64,000 nt of DNA, from contig CP012810.1 of the NCBI GenBank assembly GCA_001936135.1, positions 1,922,001 through 1,986,000 of the forward strand, given 5' to 3'. Position numbers and translations under genes: made by a program. The notes under the pieces are model-generated. The model saw only the letters and a program-made list of their open reading frames with translations. It made no database searches and was not told the DNA's origin. Below, one piece after another: positions 42,890 through 53,007 of this stretch (the stretch's first letter is position 1; each line of letters opens with the position of its first letter). The stretch is from Saccharomycopsis fibuligera x Saccharomycopsis cf. fibuligera (taxonomy: Eukaryota; Ascomycota; Saccharomycetes; Ascoideales; Saccharomycopsidaceae).

Positions 42890-43567
42890 TCATTTCGAAA
42901 GTATGGTCCAGAACAAGCTGGACAAATCCATCTCTACCTTTGCAAATTGAACCTCCTTCAAGTCTGCTTGATCACTGGCAAACTTCTCTGACAAATGCTG
43001 AGCACCCTTCTTACCATCAAAGGCAATCGCCTTTGACGATATAATTGTTCCGTTCGATTGGGCTTCCGAATCCGAAGCAATGCTTAGCGACAAGGATACA
43101 CCCACTTTGTCACTTGCTGAAATATTTGGAATGATGTTGATGTTCTTGGAAAGGTCTGCTCCAAGGACTGTTCCCGCCTGTTTATTAGCAACTGACGATA
43201 GCTTGTAAAAACCAGAAGTAGATGATGTTTTCGATGCATCTTTAATTCTCCCTCTTAAAAGAATGGTCAAATAATTTGTTTTAACATTTGGTAACAACTT
43301 TTCTTTCAAGATGACGTTGCTTATGTGGTCTTGTGGCTCACTTACCTTATCAATCGGAATCTCAGTTTCGCTCTTTGTGAAGTTTGACTTGAGCTTAACG
43401 TCAATTATTTTGACGTAGTCGCTGTCAATGTTTAAGGGAATGGTGTTGATGTTCTGTGAGGTATCAGTAGTCTCAAACTGGATCACTACTTTACCCGTGA
43501 AAGATAATGCGGAGACGTCAATACCGAAAATGCTAATTGTATACTCTAATGGCTTGAAAGCAGACAT
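42890..43567 (-). CDS. Stand-alone M1-aminopeptidase-like N-terminal domain protein
   Basis: The 225-residue product begins MSAFKPLEYTISIFGIDVSALSFTGKVVIQFE, which follows the opening of M1 aminopeptidases (xPxxYxLxxxxDxxxxxFxGxVxIxxx). A later LRGRIKDASKTSSTSGFYKLS parallels their G.L.d...GFYRS segment. The remainder keeps a beta-rich pattern (NIIPNISASDKVGVSLSLSI, SNGTII) like the same domain. The catalytic GAMEN and HEXXH-E motifs are absent because the protein ends before that region. It is therefore a single-domain paralogue without peptidase activity, or a fast-evolving decoy. The frame is clean with a normal ATG and stop, so it does not look like a recent truncation. Function unknown. 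Confidence 0.6.
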   Translation of the reverse strand: MSAFKPLEYTISIFGIDVSALSFTGKVVIQFETTDTSQNINTIPLNIDSDYVKIIDVKLKSNFTKSETEIPIDKVSEPQDHISNVILKEKLLPNVKTNYLTILLRGRIKDASKTSSTSGFYKLSSVANKQAGTVLGADLSKNINIIPNISASDKVGVSLSLSIASDSEAQSNGTIISSKAIAFDGKKGAQHLSEKFASDQADLKEVQFAKVEMDLSSLFWTILSK

Positions 43568-43943
43568 TGTAATTATTGAAGTTTAGTGATAGTATGTCAA
43601 ATTGATTTCTGTCGTCCTCTATTTCTGGGAATACACACAGTCAGAGACTTTCCTGGTAAGGTGTTAGACAAATAGAGTGATATTGTCTTAATCTTTGTTT
43701 CTCCTTGTTTGCGATGAGCTTTGCCGATCCTTCCAACTGACGTATTTCAGCTGACGTGCATACAAACGAGTACTCCGCCTTAGCTAATTTTCAAAATGAA
43801 AAAAAAATGAAATATAACAATTTTTAGAGCCTTACCCGCGGGAAACAATGTAGACAGTCACCTCACTGCTGCTGTACGCCTATTGAAGACTACTGAAGCA
43901 GATATCTAAAATTACAGGTAATGTACCTGTGGTACAAAAAATT

Positions 43944-44015
43944 TTCCGATACCGGGAGTCGAACCCGGGTTTGCTCGGTGAAAGCGAACCGTGCTAGCCG
44001 TTACACTATATCGGA
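43944..44015 (-). tRNA. tRNA-Glu (anticodon TTC), second copy
   Basis: The reverse complement is identical over 72 nt to the tRNA-Glu at 7731-7802, with the same stems, anticodon loop and A discriminator. A T6 run follows as Pol III terminator. Flanking sequences differ between the two copies, so the duplication is old or only the gene body is conserved. Confidence 0.96.
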
Positions 44016-44254
44016 ATTGATGTTTATGTAATTTTGTAGCATCAACATATGAGTTACCAACAAGGGCCTTGAGATTAAGACTGTTCATAAAAAAAAAGAT
44101 AAGTTGATATCAGATTATAATTACTGGATCTACTACACATACCTGAGGTTGTCTCCTCTGAGTAACACTGGTTAGATAAGTCTCTCTTCTAGTAGTGAAG
44201 GGTAGCCACTTACTGTGATCTTAGTTACGTAATGAAACTTAGTTGAGTAATGAA

Positions 44255-44572
44255 ATTGGACTTATTTTCTATCTTTTATATAGAAATAATAAATCGATAT
44301 TGTGTGTGAAAAAAAAAAAATTATTTTCCTTACTTTTATCATAAACTATATCACTAAATAAAAGTATTCTTTTCCTTCAGACTATATATACTAATTTCAT
44401 TTCTCATCCATAATGGTCACGCGATGAAAAATTTTCCATCACATCTTTGATGTTGTTTGCCTTAGTAATTATGTATGCGCTCAAATGTTCTCGGTTGCAA
44501 AAGGCAGTTTACCCAAAAGGAAAGTATACCTAATGAACGGTATGAAAGATGTTAATTGGTATAATTCCAACA
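44255..44572 (-). mobile_element. Solo LTR (Ty1/copia-like), upstream of tRNA-Glu
   Basis: It starts TGTTGGAATTATACC at 44572 and is strongly similar to the LTR at 8088. It shares long blocks such as GGCAAACAACATCAAAG and CATCGCGTGACCATTA, and the CACACACAATATCGAT tail. It lies about 240 bases 5' of tRNA-Glu, the insertion zone favoured by Pol III-targeting copia elements. No internal region is present. The 3' boundary is approximate. It is an old, decayed solo LTR. Confidence 0.65.
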
Positions 44573-44573
44573 G

Positions 44574-44640
44574 TTTATAAAATTATACTTTCTATCGTTT
44601 ATATAGAAATAATAAATGGATATTGTGTGTGAAGAAAAAA
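44574..44640 (-). mobile_element. LTR 3'-end fragment abutting the LTR at 44572
   Basis: Read on the minus strand, this is another copy of the LTR tail (CACACACAATATCC through GATAGAAAGTATAATT). It ends almost exactly where the next LTR begins, in the same orientation. It could be a nested insertion or a head-to-tail LTR pair left by recombination. Confidence 0.5.
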
Positions 44641-45060
44641 AGCTAATTAAAATATGAAATTTTTAGTTAATAGTGTTGTGTACTGAGATAGCAATGCAGA
44701 ACTATTTTACTTTGTTTTGCGGAGATCATGGTTGATTTTTATTTTGCCTTGTTTTCCTTTTTTTCTTTTCAAGATGACAAGTGAATTTAAGAGAGAACAG
44801 ATATATAATAGGTACGAGAAGCAATCAAGACTATATACCTCTTTCCAAACCTACTCTTGAAAAATGAAAATTTTCAACTAATAATTGTGAATGGTGTAAT
44901 AACATCTGAGATATACTATATTGTTTATATTTTCTATCGATATTTAGAATATAAATCTATCTTGCATACAAAAAAAAAAAAAAAAAAGACTCTACAAATA
45001 ACTTAAAAGTCTCAAGTTTAAAATTTCCGAAAACAGAAAGCAGAAGCCCAAATTAAAAAA
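44641..45060 (-). mobile_element. Diverged LTR-like fragments
   Basis: Two stretches (about 44651-44720 and 44860-44930) are weakly similar to each other, and 44925-44975 resembles the LTR tail (TCGATAGAAAATATAA on the minus strand). They suggest older insertions of the same or a related family, too decayed to bound accurately. Confidence 0.35.
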
Positions 45061-45572
45061 AGCTTTGAACAACCTCCATACTGGTTTTGCACTTTAAGTA
45101 GCTAACGGTTTGACTTCGTGTTAGTATTTAGGATCTGAATGTCTCTTTGGATAATCACAACAGCAGCCAAAATGCTTTTGGAAGAAGTTCATTATATAAA
45201 TATAGTAGAAAGTCAAGCCTAACTGCGAAAAACAGTAGAATTATCTTTTTGCCTTGAAGCTTTTCATTATGAATGGTTGAGTACAGGAGTATATGTGAAT
45301 ATTTCAGATAATACTTTGAAATAATTACTTTTTAAATATGCTTATTGGCCTAGTCTGGGTCTTGCTGCTGCTATCTTGCATTGCAATTTAGGGCATTTGT
45401 ACGGCTGCGCAATACTGTTTTTCAAACTACACAAATCTCATACACAACAACCCTAAAAGCAATATATGTATATCCCAAAATGTTTTCTATGAGAAAATTA
45501 GATTGAAATGCTTAAATCGAAAGCAGAATAAAAGATAAAAACAGACTTATAGAGTATAAAGCAAATAGTGAT

Positions 45573-46802
45573 TCACAATTTGTGTTTCCCACCACCGGCC
45601 ATTTTCTTTCCTTGAATAAGCTCCACAACCTTAGCAGCTGCCCCAAAACTGATCTCGTATCCCATGCTGCCAGCCCCATAACTATTAATAACAAATTTCT
45701 TAGCTGCCGCACCATTTGACTTAACTTGATGATAACTTTGGTCTAATCTAAACCCACTTTTTCTGAATGGTCTGAACCCAACAACATTCTTGATGACTTC
45801 GAACTTTGGGGTCTCATTATCATCATCAAATAACTCCGGGAAATACTTTTTAGCTCTAGTCAACAAATAGTCTCTATCTTGCGCAGTCGGGGTAATTTGG
45901 TGATCTTTGCCAACTTGCTTGGTGCCGCCTAAGATAAAAACCCCTGTTTCTAGTGGCGGTCTAGGAATAATAAAGGTCCAGTCAGTTAAACTTTCATTCG
46001 ATGGGTTGACAGTTTGAAATGAAATGGTTTTGTTGTAATATGATGTCTCTTTCAACTTGTCTGATTTTAGCAACAATGTTTGGCCTCTAAGTTTGTAAGA
46101 ATCTGAATCAATATTATTTTTAGAAGCGTTGGCAATGTTTGCTGGTTCAAAATTAAGACCATACCCACTGCAATTAACCACCCCTGCAAAGTCAGAACCA
46201 AGGCTGCTACCGTACTTAAAGACATCGGAAACAGATCCCAATTCTGCTTTAATGAACCTAATGCTAATGTCTCCAATCTCGTTTTTGCTAAGGAGCCTCT
46301 GATATAAAAATTTCAAAAAGAATGGTGAGTTTAAAGACCAAGTATCATATTCGGCACCGAACGTAATATTGTCATTTGTTCCTGCAGGCCCCACTTCTTT
46401 GAAGTTTTCCAAATATTCTCCGTTGTATCCATTTACCAAATTGCGGTACTCCAAAGAGGGCTTCTCAATGAAATCGTAACCCTTCATGAACCTAATCGTT
46501 GACTCTGGGTGCTCAAGGGCCAATTTTTTGAATTTTGTATATGTTATTCTTGTCAATTCTTGCTCGAATTTGCCTTGCTTTGAGTCATATGGGAATGGTC
46601 GATAATGTGCACCTGCCCAAAGTGAGGTATAATCGTACATGTAACCATCCTGACTTAATTGGCTTTCGTCGTAGTCTGATGGGAGGTCTTTCGCAACGAC
46701 AGTTATGTCATACTTGTTAAGAGCGGCCAATTCAGTGGCAACGGCCAACCCAACGATACCGGCACCCACAATGGCAATGTTTTCTCTTGTTTGTTCAGGC
46801 AT
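45573..46802 (-). CDS. DAO1: D-amino-acid oxidase, peroxisomal
   Basis: This FAD enzyme oxidatively deaminates D-amino acids to keto acids, ammonia and hydrogen peroxide in peroxisomes. The 409-residue product has the dinucleotide-binding motif NIAIVGAGIVGLAVATEL at its start. It continues with SLWAGAHYRPF, WTFIIPRPPLETGVFILGGTKQ, the substrate arginine region NVVGFRPFRKSGFRLD and the C-terminal FAD block NSYGAGSMGYEISFGAA. It ends KHKL, a plausible PTS1 variant. I start at 46802; the longer frame begins with GTG and adds a Gln/His-rich segment unlike the family. Aspartate-specific oxidases are close relatives, so substrate preference is not settled. In yeasts this gene is usually induced by D-amino acids. 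Confidence 0.88.
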   Translation of the reverse strand: MPEQTRENIAIVGAGIVGLAVATELAALNKYDITVVAKDLPSDYDESQLSQDGYMYDYTSLWAGAHYRPFPYDSKQGKFEQELTRITYTKFKKLALEHPESTIRFMKGYDFIEKPSLEYRNLVNGYNGEYLENFKEVGPAGTNDNITFGAEYDTWSLNSPFFLKFLYQRLLSKNEIGDISIRFIKAELGSVSDVFKYGSSLGSDFAGVVNCSGYGLNFEPANIANASKNNIDSDSYKLRGQTLLLKSDKLKETSYYNKTISFQTVNPSNESLTDWTFIIPRPPLETGVFILGGTKQVGKDHQITPTAQDRDYLLTRAKKYFPELFDDDNETPKFEVIKNVVGFRPFRKSGFRLDQSYHQVKSNGAAAKKFVINSYGAGSMGYEISFGAAAKVVELIQGKKMAGGGKHKL

Positions 46803-48481
46803 TATATGAAGATAACCTTGTTGTTGATGATTATTTTGATGTTGAATGCATTGATGGATGTGTCCTTGATTTCCTGAGGTTTGAATGAAGGGCGCAAGTT
46901 GGCAAGTATTTAGGGGTTTAGATTTCCTCGGGGAAGCGGTGTTCCTAAAGAAACGAAAACGCCCCACTGTGGCTTAGGAGTTCGTACCCACGGATAAGAA
47001 ATATACCGCCAATTCGGGAGTCAATCAACCAGAAATTCTTGTATCTTTCAGTTGCTGCATTTTATCGTACATTAGACCCAGAATGCTAAATACAGATATA
47101 TTATGGTGTAGCTACTTATTGGACAATAAGAAAATTGCATGAATTTCTGCAAATGTGACACTTCCTTTTGGAAGTGTACTACAGTAGATACCGGGGAGCA
47201 AAAGATTGCATTAGCAGAAGACAACTCTGAATGAGTCACTCGCGAGATGGTATTACTCCATGCAGGTGGACGAAACCAATTATTGATGTTTTGACATTGC
47301 CAATCTTTGAGGATGTTGCAAATACAACCAGCTACATGTATATAAAAGAACCACAAAGCGTGTGTTTTACCGGGTATAGAGTCAATCGCTGATAAAAAGG
47401 ACATCACTTGGCTCTACTTGGGCGGGTGGTTTTATTTAAAAAGTGCAAACAGTAGCAGCAGTTGTACAGGCACAAGCAGTAACCGACATACGTATACGTC
47501 TTTATAGTGTCTGCTTTGGAGCTCAAAAAGTCACCAATGCGTTGGACAAGAAAGCTGCAGCTTGAAGTTCTAGATGTAAAGTAAAAATAATTTGAGGGTC
47601 GCGGGAGACCATTTAAGTGGGACTTTTGATTATTATATCAAATCAAAAGCCTCAAACATTCTGCTTCGATATCTCAATAATTTGTTGTTATCAGTTTTGT
47701 GGATTTTCAATAGTGCAGTGCGACCATACACAAACACAAGAAAGCGTTAACGCAACAATCACTTCACCATCGATACCGGTAATGTTACAAATAGCAAAGT
47801 TGAAGCTACTGATATAAGAACACTAGTACAACCTTTCTTGATAAACGTAGTCTATTTGTTTGTGTTGTCCCCTTTTTCGAATCTGGTTAGCCAGTAATGC
47901 TCTCTATACAGCGGTGCTTTTCTAGCAGTGATACAAACTCAGCAAGGACTAAAGTTTGACACAGGATCAAATATATCACAGCAGTGAATTATGACAGTTC
48001 TTCCTGACGTACAGAACGTATATTTCTTTGAAAACACTACCCCCGAAGCTCTTAACTATTTAATACGTGATATTCTTATTGTTGACTGAGATTGATACTT
48101 CGTAAACTTACCCGCCGAAAAAAAACAAAGAAACACCAAAAATTCGGAGTCAAAATCTTACTTTTAGCAGAAATTAAAAGAGTAAAGGTTGTAAATAATT
48201 GTAATTTACTCAATCAAGCCTTAACCCTGCCCTGCTTTGAAAATGACTTTTGATATTATAGTGAATGCGTTTCTCATGCACAAACATGCATGTCAAGCAG
48301 AATTTTAAAAAAATAAAGTAAAAATTTTTTTTTTTTTTCTAGCTCTTCGCCTAAGCTTTTTGAATATACTACTACTGTAAATAAAGCGTACTTTATATTT
48401 TATACAGACAGCTACCATTGACAAAACTATATCTATTACAATACTAGAAACAGAAAGCACCATAATATAATATTATTAAAA
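46803..48481. promoter_or_regulatory. 1.7-kb divergent DAO/CMS1 region
   Basis: I see no RNA gene or mobile element. A minus-strand frame of about 110 codons (47072-47404) has no recognisable domain. An RRPE-like AAAAATTTT lies at 48320-48328, about 155 bases before the CMS1 ATG, as in many ribosome-biogenesis promoters. Confidence 0.45.
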
Positions 48482-49405
48482 ATGAGTGGGAACCCAGATG
48501 AGCTTGATGATGGATTAGAATACGCTTATGAATCCGACAATGTGTCTGGAGGAGAAGAGGTCCCAGAAGAGACTTTATCAGCAGACCAAGAAAAAAAACA
48601 AGGCAACCCAAAAGATGAAGTAAAAAAGTCACAAGATGATACTGACGATGAGAATGACGATGAAGATGGTCAGAATGACAACGGGAAAAAAAGAAAAAGA
48701 AAAAGTGATAAGCTTGTTAATAAGAAGAAGCAAAAGATGGAATATGATGTGGAGCAAAAACGCAAAATATCAACAGAGAGTTCAGAAAGAATTACTGATT
48801 TTATTGCATCGAAAATACGGGCACGTAATCCAGATTTATCAGCCTTGGAATTATCCGAACTATACATTCCTAAGAATGTTATCAAATATACTGGATTCTG
48901 GACCAAGGAGAGAAATTTGACCAATTTGCCAGAATTCATAAAGGACAATTTTGAAAAAATGATCCCATCAGCACCTCAAAATGGCGGAAAAAACAAAAAG
49001 AATAAACATAAAAAGAAAGCAGGTAAGGATGATAATCCCCAGCCGCAAGAACAAGATAGAAAATTCATCTTAATTTTGTCAATGTCAGCATTAAGAGTGT
49101 GCGATATACATAGAGCTACTAAAGATATTGCGTTCTCGTCAGTAAAATTAATCAAGAAAAATAAACTTAAAGATGAATTGGAATTACTCAAGAAGACCAA
49201 ATCTAGAATACTAGCAGCCACTCCTCAAAGAATTGTCAAGATTTTGAATGAAGAAAATAGTACTATTAAGCTACGTGAAATAAAAACAATTATTATAGAT
49301 AGTACTTATTTGGATCAAAAGAAGAATACTATTTGGGATATGGATGATTTAATTCCATACTTGAGAGAGCTAACAAAGGAAGGCGCCAAGGTGCATTTGT
49401 ATTAA
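48482..49405 (+). CDS. CMS1: Cms1-family protein (small-subunit processome associated)
   Basis: Cms1 is a nucleolar protein of the U3-containing 90S pre-ribosome with a degenerate DEAD-helicase-like fold. The 307-residue product has an acidic N-terminus (MSGNPDELDDGLEYAYESD) and a lysine-rich nuclear-signal region (GKKRKRKSDK). The conserved body follows: RITDFIASKIRARNPDLSALELSELYIPK, FILILSMSALRVCDIHRA, LAATPQRIVKILNEE, LREIKTIIIDSTYLDQKKNTIWD and the ending GAKVHLY. Length matches yeast Cms1 (291). A second lysine/asparagine-rich insert lies near residue 165. It converges on GAR1, another nucleolar gene, about 480 bases away. Confidence 0.88.
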   Translation: MSGNPDELDDGLEYAYESDNVSGGEEVPEETLSADQEKKQGNPKDEVKKSQDDTDDENDDEDGQNDNGKKRKRKSDKLVNKKKQKMEYDVEQKRKISTESSERITDFIASKIRARNPDLSALELSELYIPKNVIKYTGFWTKERNLTNLPEFIKDNFEKMIPSAPQNGGKNKKNKHKKKAGKDDNPQPQEQDRKFILILSMSALRVCDIHRATKDIAFSSVKLIKKNKLKDELELLKKTKSRILAATPQRIVKILNEENSTIKLREIKTIIIDSTYLDQKKNTIWDMDDLIPYLRELTKEGAKVHLY

Positions 49406-49888
49406 AGCTTAGAAACAGTGCTAGTCATATTAGATAAATGTTGCTTTTTTTTTCTCTTTTTAATAACTGCATAAAGTTTGCTATATGCTGTAGCCTTGTT
49501 ATGGTATACTAAATTGTTTTTGTCATACAATACTAAAACAACATTTTGAAATCGGAATTGAAACAAGGATGCCCAGTATATTAATACCTTATTGTATCTA
49601 TGACAATATGAGTAAACAAGTTATAATAAAATACAGTCTTTGAGAGAAAAAAATTTGGAAAGGGAGAAAAATGGAACAGACTCAACAAAAATAAAAGATA
49701 AAAAAAATAGAAGTAATAGCCGTAAGAAAAAAAATGAAAATGAAAAGTGCATCGTCAAATGATAAAAGTTGTGATAAAAATGATAATGATAGTCACATAA
49801 ACGTGTAGTAGCAGTAGTAGTAGCTATGAGTTTTTGGTGAATTTGTTCTTTTTTTTTTTTTTTTTAATCTTCTTTAAACCTTTCTTCC
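49406..49888. other. Convergent CMS1/GAR1 intergenic region
   Basis: AT-rich 3' sequence with a (TAG)n patch near 49806-49823 and T-rich signals. No gene is seen. An snoRNA cannot be excluded by eye. Confidence 0.4.
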
Positions 49889-50527
49889 TTAGAAACCACC
49901 ACGGCCACCACGACCACCACGGCCACCGAAACCACCACGAGAACCACCTCTACCACCGAAACCACCTCTGGAGCCGCCTCTGCCGCCAAAACCACCTCTG
50001 GAGCCGCCTCTACCACCACCAAAACCACCGCGGCCACCACCTCTGCTGAAACCGCCACGGCCACCACGAGCACCGCCTCTACCGCCGAAACCACCACGGC
50101 CACCAGCGGCACCACCTTTGGACTTTGATTTCTTTGGAGCTGGACCCGCCACTTTAGGTTTAGGCACAAATCTTTCTAATGGCAAAAGTTTATCACCACC
50201 AATGTAAAATCTGTCACCTTCTTTGAAAGAAACTGCTTGCACACCTTCTGAAGGTTTAACGGTGAAATACATATCATTCAAAGGACCCAAAATTTCATCA
50301 ACTTTACCAACTTGAGTTTTGTTTTCCAAGTAAATTGGAGCATTGAAATATGGAACTTTCTTAACGTTTATGGAACGACACACAATATCACCTTCACAAG
50401 CATGTAAAAATGCACCCATTTCGAAAACTTGGTCTGGAGGACCTTGGGGAGCGGAAGATCTGAAACCACCGCGACCACCACGGAAACCGCCTCTAGAACC
50501 ACCTCTGAAACCGCCTCTGCCTGACAT
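49889..50527 (-). CDS. GAR1: H/ACA snoRNP protein Gar1
   Basis: Gar1 is a core protein of H/ACA snoRNPs, which pseudouridylate rRNA in the nucleolus, and modulates Cbf5. The 212-residue product has an N-terminal GAR block ([18 protein letters not shown]). The central domain follows ([80 protein letters not shown]). A long C-terminal RGG/GGF repeat array makes up about the last 75 residues. Length and order match yeast Gar1 (205). An RRPE-like AAAAATTTT occurs at 50676-50684, about 150 bases upstream. Confidence 0.96.
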   Translation of the reverse strand: MSGRGGFRGGSRGGFRGGRGGFRSSAPQGPPDQVFEMGAFLHACEGDIVCRSINVKKVPYFNAPIYLENKTQVGKVDEILGPLNDMYFTVKPSEGVQAVSFKEGDRFYIGGDKLLPLERFVPKPKVAGPAPKKSKSKGGAAGGRGGFGGRGGARGGRGGFSRGGGRGGFGGGRGGSRGGFGGRGGSRGGFGGRGGSRGGFGGRGGRGGRGGF

Positions 50528-50920
50528 TATGAATTATGAATTATTTTAGCACTTGGTTTGTTGAATGTTTATGACCAGACGGGAAAGGGCTATAAACTAA
50601 TATTATTGGTAGTAATAGTTTAATGATGTTTAATTTTTCACATACTGAAAAACCAAAAAAAAAAAAAAAAAACTAAAAAATTTTTTTTTTTCAAGATGGA
50701 TTGCATGTGCCGGGTATCCCTCATCTCGCAGTGGTTCATACGCTCCGTGTATATGGTATAAGAGCTTCAGTTCAGATAACCACTTTATGTAATATACTCA
50801 GGACATGCTTCGAATTTACTATGAAACTTCTAAATTATAGCTTATTGGTAGTTTTGTAAATTAGAAACATGGGTAGAGGGCGCCGAAAGTCACAACCGCT
50901 TCCGAAGAGTTGCGGTTAAA

Positions 50921-50990
50921 TTTTTTTTTCACACACAATATCGATTCATTACTTCTATATAAACGATAGAAAATATAATCTTGTAAACTT
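50921..50990 (+). mobile_element. LTR tail fragment near tRNA-Gly
   Basis: The sequence TCACACACAATATCGATTC, followed by an ATAAACGATAGAAAATATAATC block, matches the tail of the LTRs at 8088 and 44572. The rest of the LTR is missing. It lies about 270 bases from tRNA-Gly, again next to a Pol III gene. Confidence 0.5.
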
Positions 50991-51258
50991 ATCTATATAG
51001 TATACACAATATGGTTCAGTTGTTATTATATAGGGGAAGCTTATATAAGTGAAACCCCGTTAGTATTAGTTAGAACAAAATGAATTAGTTGGATTTGAAT
51101 AGCAAGTCTTTGGAGGCCGTACGTCGAAAAGTGGGACAAAGATTTCGAAGAGTCGCGACAATAAATCTCACGTAAACGCAACAGGCAACCATAGACTATT
51201 TTAAACTTTTCAAGCTTCAAGGTGGAACTAAATTGATACCTAGTAGGTATAAAAAAAT

Positions 51259-51329
51259 TGCGTAGACCGGGAATCGAACCCGGGGCCCAACGATGGCAAC
51301 GTTGAATTTTACCACTAAACCATCCACGC
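51259..51329 (-). tRNA. tRNA-Gly (anticodon GCC)
   Basis: The 71-nt gene folds well. Acceptor GCGTGGA pairs with TCTACGC (one wobble), the anticodon stem and loop read CAACG-TTGCCAT-CGTTG, and the T arm is CGGGTTCGATTCCCG. It follows yeast tRNA-Gly(GCC) closely. A T7 terminator follows. Confidence 0.96.
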
Positions 51330-51902
51330 TTTCATTGACAGAATTTATAATGACTCAATTACACCAGTTGCTTCACGGGGATATCACAATGCTGTCTTGC
51401 CGTGATATGCAGGGTAACACTAGAAACACAAATCTACTTTAATAAACTTTGGGGGGAGGTCATACAGTCATACAATATATACATGTATACATATTTTAAT
51501 ATGCTATACCTATTATAATAAATGGGAAAAATATGAAGGATACAGATGGGCTTGCTATTAGTAGTATAAGAGTTCTCGAGATACCCAAAGTAATTAGCTG
51601 CAAGCGTACTTGGTGCGTATCGTTTTGCCGAGCAGCAGAAAGCATAATAAGACGCCAAACAGATGTATTGTATAACACTGCATTTGTGGCCTGGATGTAC
51701 AAACGTAGTATGTTCATCGAAATGCTCATTTTATGACAAAATCTTTAAATGTAGAAAAAAACAGTTCAAGACATTTTATAACCATACGCTTACCTTCAGC
51801 CTTTTGAAGCCCCACATAAACAATATACACAATACCCCATCATAAAATAAACCAAAAAACACATTCCCAACAAAACATTAGCAAACACAACTTACAATAA
51901 AA
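51330..51902. other. Intergenic region between tRNA-Gly and the 51.9-kb gene
   Basis: AT-rich. Short frames on both strands at 51434-51845 show no domain. An A-rich leader (CAATAAAAATG) directly precedes the ATG at 51903. Confidence 0.4.
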
Positions 51903-52646
51903 ATGCCAGTCGAACTTCTTATGAGACCAGTGATGAGACCTTTGGTGGTTGCAAAGGCAGTACTCTTCCATCCACATAGACGTGCTTCACGTTATGTTGC
52001 CAATATTGTTGAGTTCGACGAAAGCAAGCTTACTGAGTATGCAATAAGGAAAAGATTCGGTACTGGCTCGAAAGTGTATGACGTATACAGTACAGAAGAA
52101 GGCACTAATGGGCCATCAGACTCAGAGCAAAGACTTTACTGGTTCGTGAGATCAAGAGCAGTGAAGGGTGCCTACAAGATGTATTCTCCAAAGATATTAG
52201 GCACAGGGCCAAACGGTGAAGATGAGCCAATTGCAACAACAAGAGCTGGTTTGAGATCTAACGTGTTGATGATTAGATCTCCAGATCAAATTCCTGCTGC
52301 TGAGCTTGGGTGGCATATCATAAATCACAGAGTTGACGCCATTGACAGCTATCGTGTCTTCACTTTAGCTAATGGTAAACAATATCACTGGACTACTATC
52401 GGCAAATTTTTAGAGATTGTCCATAACCCGGGGGAAAAAGAGTCTGAAGTTCGTGAAAGAGTAGGGCAGGTAATTCCAGCAGGTCCAGGTGGCTGGAATA
52501 TTAAGATTGACGAATCCAAGATTTCCCGTGAATTGGCAATAACCACCGCTTTGAGTTCGGTGATTGATCAATGGAACACAAACATTGCCATCGGCGGTAT
52601 TTACTATGCAAGACAACAAGAAGATGTCAGATGGAAGCGTGACTGA
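51903..52646 (+). CDS. Conserved fungal protein of unknown function, possible tubby-C-like fold
   Basis: The 247-residue product is well ordered, with no low-complexity or membrane segments. Visible blocks include IRKRFGTGSKVYDVYS, RLYWFVRSRAVKGAYKMYSP, GWHIINHRVDAIDSYRVFTLANGKQYHWTT, NPGEKESEVRERVGQVIP and ITTALSSVIDQWNTNIAIGGIYY. Alternating beta patterns with aromatic residues remind me of LURP-one/scramblase (tubby-C-like) proteins known widely in filamentous fungi. The ending block LxxxIDQWNT is one I associate with that uncharacterised fungal group. I do not recognise a named gene and assign no activity. The A-rich AACTTACAATAAAAATG context supports the start. It lies between tRNA-Gly and PMT1, in the same direction as PMT1. 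Confidence 0.6.
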   Translation: MPVELLMRPVMRPLVVAKAVLFHPHRRASRYVANIVEFDESKLTEYAIRKRFGTGSKVYDVYSTEEGTNGPSDSEQRLYWFVRSRAVKGAYKMYSPKILGTGPNGEDEPIATTRAGLRSNVLMIRSPDQIPAAELGWHIINHRVDAIDSYRVFTLANGKQYHWTTIGKFLEIVHNPGEKESEVRERVGQVIPAGPGGWNIKIDESKISRELAITTALSSVIDQWNTNIAIGGIYYARQQEDVRWKRD

Positions 52647-53007
52647 TGGGCATGTAAATAGAACAAGAATGTTATTTAGTGACAATAAAAATGTTTTGAA
52701 CCGTTAAATTGTTGTAGGAGTCTTGTAGACTCATGTTGGTATAATTAAGAGCATGTTGTTGTTACTGTTGTTGTTGTTGTTGCTGTTGTTGTTGTTTAGA
52801 TGGCTGCGCGTCAAGGTTTGTCAGTTATTACATAAGCAACAAGCCCCGTCATGTTGTTTTTCCCGTTTCTGAGTTTTGAATTTTGATAGTTGTTATTTTT
52901 GAAAAAACAGAAAGTCAACAAACAACAGGACACCAGCTCAACTCTCCTGACACTCGACTCCCAGCCATTATACATAAAACACACTCAAACTCAAGACTGG
53001 TAACACA
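52647..53007 (+). promoter_or_regulatory. PMT1 promoter with (GTT)n repeat
   Basis: A GTT/GCT trinucleotide tract (about 52755-52797) lies 210 bases before the PMT1 ATG. No other element was identified. Confidence 0.5.

Noticed and set aside
47072-47407. Minus-strand frame of about 110 codons between DAO and CMS1
   Set aside because: No domain or composition signal. It lies where the DAO promoter is expected.
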